Shown here piece after piece: positions 62,022 through 64,000 of a stretch of DNA of 64,000 nucleotides. The stretch is taken from assembly GCF_965201005.1 (NCBI RefSeq), contig NZ_OZ241747.1:930001-994000 (forward strand). The letters run 5' to 3'. The stretch's first letter is position 1. The number at the start of each line of letters is the position of its first letter. A program made the position numbers and the translations under genes. Under the pieces are notes generated by a model. That model saw nothing but the letters and a program-made list of their open reading frames with translations. It was not told where the DNA came from and ran no database searches. This DNA comes from Mucilaginibacter_A sp965201005. GTDB taxonomy: Bacteria; Bacteroidota; Bacteroidia; Sphingobacteriales; Sphingobacteriaceae.

Positions 62022-62646
62022 AAAGTAGATAATTTAGTTAAACAACAGCTTTAAAAACTACTGTTTTTATCGGTTTAATTATCGGTTACATCTTTTGCCC
62101 AACCAGCTGTCTGATGATCGTGTTGAAAAGTTGTTTTATTTCAAGCCAGGTTTTTACCAAAACATAAATATAGTTAATGCCCGGCAGGGCAACTGCCTGC
62201 ACATTAGTTTGATACAATAACAGTGTAAATATGAACTATGTACCTTGTATATGCCCGATAATTATCTGTTCAGGTTGTTTGATCTTTTACTTTGAACAGG
62301 GGTTTTTCCGGTAATTCAACTTTCGTCCGCCTAACCATTTTCTTAAAAAGACCGGCCAAAATTTAGCTGATAAAAGAAGCATCAAAAAAACCGGCAGGAA
62401 ATAAAAACCTGTTTAAGTTTTTGTATGATTGTTTTTCGATGCTTCTTTTACAACCTAAAAATCATTGGTTTTTTCTGCGGAATGGTTAGGGGATAAATAG
62501 CATATTTCCCTCATAAGCGATATTTATTGAACCATTTTGCATGTAAATCTGATTTAAACAACTTGTACCGGCCAGCTTGTTTAAACTTAATTTAGAAGGG
62601 ATTTCAGCAGCGGGAAAAAGTGTAAATTACTTATAAAACAGATCAG
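62022..62646. promoter_or_regulatory. Divergent intergenic region with three 11-bp words
   Basis: TACTGTTTTTA at 62059-62069 lies 38 bp before DUF2264. TAAAAGAAGCA at 62371-62381 and TGCTTCTTTTA at 62440-62450 point away from each other, opposite to most pairs. The rest is AT-rich and holds the promoters of both flanking genes, not resolved. Confidence 0.5.
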
Positions 62647-64000
62647 ATGAGAAACAGCAATTACGCCAAATCAGCTTTCCTAACTTTATTTTTTTTGCAG
62701 GCGTTTGCCCTTAGCGCAATGGTTAAGCTCCCGTCTGTTGTGGGCAATAATATGGTTTTGCAGCAACAATCGTAGGCCAAATTATGGGGATGGGCAAAAG
62801 GCGGCGCACAGATCAGCATCAACACTTCCTGGGACAATAAAATATATAAAGTTAAAGCAGATGCTGCAGGAAAATGGATGGTAAAAGTAGCAACGCCTGT
62901 TGCAGGCGGCCCTTATAAAATAACGTTCAACGACGGCGATTTGGTTACTTTACACAATGTTTTGATAGGCGAAGTTTGGGTTTGTTCGGGGCAATCCAAC
63001 ATGGAAATGCCTTTAAGGGGCAATTCTTCGCCCATCCTCAACGCAAATGATATTATTGTTGATGCCGATAACCCGCAATTACGTTTGTTTACCGTAGGCC
63101 GGGCGGCAGCTTTATCACCTCAAACAGATTGCAAAGGGCATTGGAGCGAATCCACTTCCGAATCAGCGCGGGATTTCAGTGCCATTGCTTTTCAGTTTGG
63201 GGAGATGCTCCAGAAAAAACTCCATGTACCGATTGGGTTGATCGTTTCAAGCGTAGGCGGAACGATGATCGAATCCTGGATGGGCAAAAACAGTTTGGCC
63301 GGTTTCCCGGAAGTAAAAATCCCGGTCAGTATCGATACCGTTAAACAGCCTTACAAACTGCCCACAACATTATTTAACGGGATGATTGTGCCATTGCTAA
63401 ACCTTGATATCAAGGGGTTTATCTGGTATCAGGGCGAAAGCAACCGCCACGAGCCCAAATTGTAAGGAAAACTTTTCCCGGTTATGGTGGCCGATTGGCG
63501 GAAACAATGGCAGCAGGGCGAACTGCCTTTTTACTTTGTGCAGATTGCGCCTTATGGTTCATCAGACAAAAGCAGGAGCGGCCCGCTTTTAAGAGAGGCA
63601 CAATTGAAGGCGATGGGCATTATCCCAAATTCGGGCATGGCATCAACCATGGATGTTGGAATGGAAAAAAACATCCATTACATGAACAAAACCATACCGG
63701 CGCACCGGCTTGGGTATTGGGCTTTGGGCAAAACTTATGGCATTAAAGGCATTGGCTACAACGCACCGCTGTATAAATCCATGACTGTTGACGGTAACAA
63801 AGTTACACTCAACTTCTATTTTGCAAATTATTTGACCTCTTTTGAAAAACCCCTTACACTTTTTGAAGTAGCCGGTAAAGACAAAATATTTTACCCCGCA
63901 AAAGCAGTATTAAAAGGCGGCCAGGTAATATTAGAAAGCGACCAGGTTAAGGCACCGGTGGCTGTGCGTTATGCTTTTAAAGAATTTGTTATTGCCGAGT
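62647..64000 (+). pseudogene. Sialate O-acetylesterase-like SGNH hydrolase with two nonsense codons, runs off the window
   Basis: Signal peptide (SAFLTLFFLQAFALSAMV), then LPSVVGNNMVLQQQS, TAG at 62773, AKLWGWAKGGAQISINTSWD, and so on. The nucleophile motif is VWVCSGQSNMEMPL near residue 120. GLIVSSVGGTMIESWMG and FIWYQGESNRHEPKL follow, then TAA at 63463, then GKLFPVMVADWRKQWQQGEL onward in the same frame to the window end. Both stops are in frame with no base shift. Relatives would have Asn/Thr-like and Tyr codons there. The enzyme removes acetyl groups from sialic acid or plant glycans. Here it is probably dead. Confidence 0.85.

Noticed and set aside
498..62450. 11-bp word as ordinary Rho-independent terminators
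   Set aside because: Many copies are single, lie in coding sequence or at start codons, and true GC-rich terminators are present separately beside several of them.
34797..63465. Stop-codon reassignment or programmed readthrough as explanation for the in-frame stops
   Set aside because: TAG, TGA and TAA all occur as internal stops, and intact neighbouring genes use all three as terminators. Ordinary decay is simpler.

Overview
The window looks like a chromosomal segment of a Bacteroidota bacterium, most likely a sphingobacterium of the Mucilaginibacter/Pedobacter type. The evidence is a fused E1 alpha/beta 2-oxoacid dehydrogenase, a DAHP synthase fused to a type II chorismate mutase, DUF1573, GIN (DUF2807), DUF2723 and DUF2264 proteins, a tmRNA with the tag GENNYALAA, and Bacteroidota-type IS982 and IS3 elements and integrase. 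The species is an inference.

Region 1 (1-31.6 kb) is compact housekeeping sequence. It holds tmRNA, an aminotransferase, the E1 fusion, a minus-strand shikimate/phenylalanine cluster (pheA, DAHP synthase-chorismate mutase, aroA, aroC) and aroB with a small S4 protein. It also holds a MntA/HepT toxin-antitoxin pair (toxin frameshifted), proline dehydrogenase, a GT39-type transferase, a peptidase M1/CocE hydrolase pair, pth, L25, prs, tRNA-Gln, DUF2723, accA and tRNA-Glu. Two repeat systems overlie this region. One is an 11-bp word, T(G/A)CT(TC/GT)TTTTA, seen about 46 times on both strands, between genes and inside them. The other is a set of five paired heptamer-phased arrays, one lying inside the aroA reading frame.

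Region 2 (31.7-38.4 kb) is the start of an island at the 3' end of tRNA-Glu(TTC). It has a CTnDOT-like tyrosine integrase split by an IS982 element, an excisionase-like HTH gene, a small island gene with a nonsense codon, and a large decayed cargo gene bounded by a broken IS3 element.

Region 3 (38.5-48.8 kb) is an intact pathway: cupin, GntR-type regulator, rhaT, aldolase-lactaldehyde dehydrogenase fusion, rhamnose isomerase, rhamnulokinase and lutABC. It could take L-rhamnose through L-lactaldehyde and L-lactate to pyruvate.

Region 4 (48.9-60.3 kb) is a graveyard: a broken IS3, two further IS982 copies, MITE-like elements, and truncated or frameshifted Crp/Fnr, AraC, SDR, SnoaL-like, EVE and alpha/beta-hydrolase genes. 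A few genes remain intact (ABM monooxygenase, YdjM-like membrane protein, one SDR).

Region 5 (60.6-64 kb) shows the 11-bp word again. It carries a DUF2264 gene and a sialate O-acetylesterase-like gene with two in-frame stops that runs off the end. The word is nearly absent from 31.6-60.6 kb, which fits that stretch being acquired DNA.
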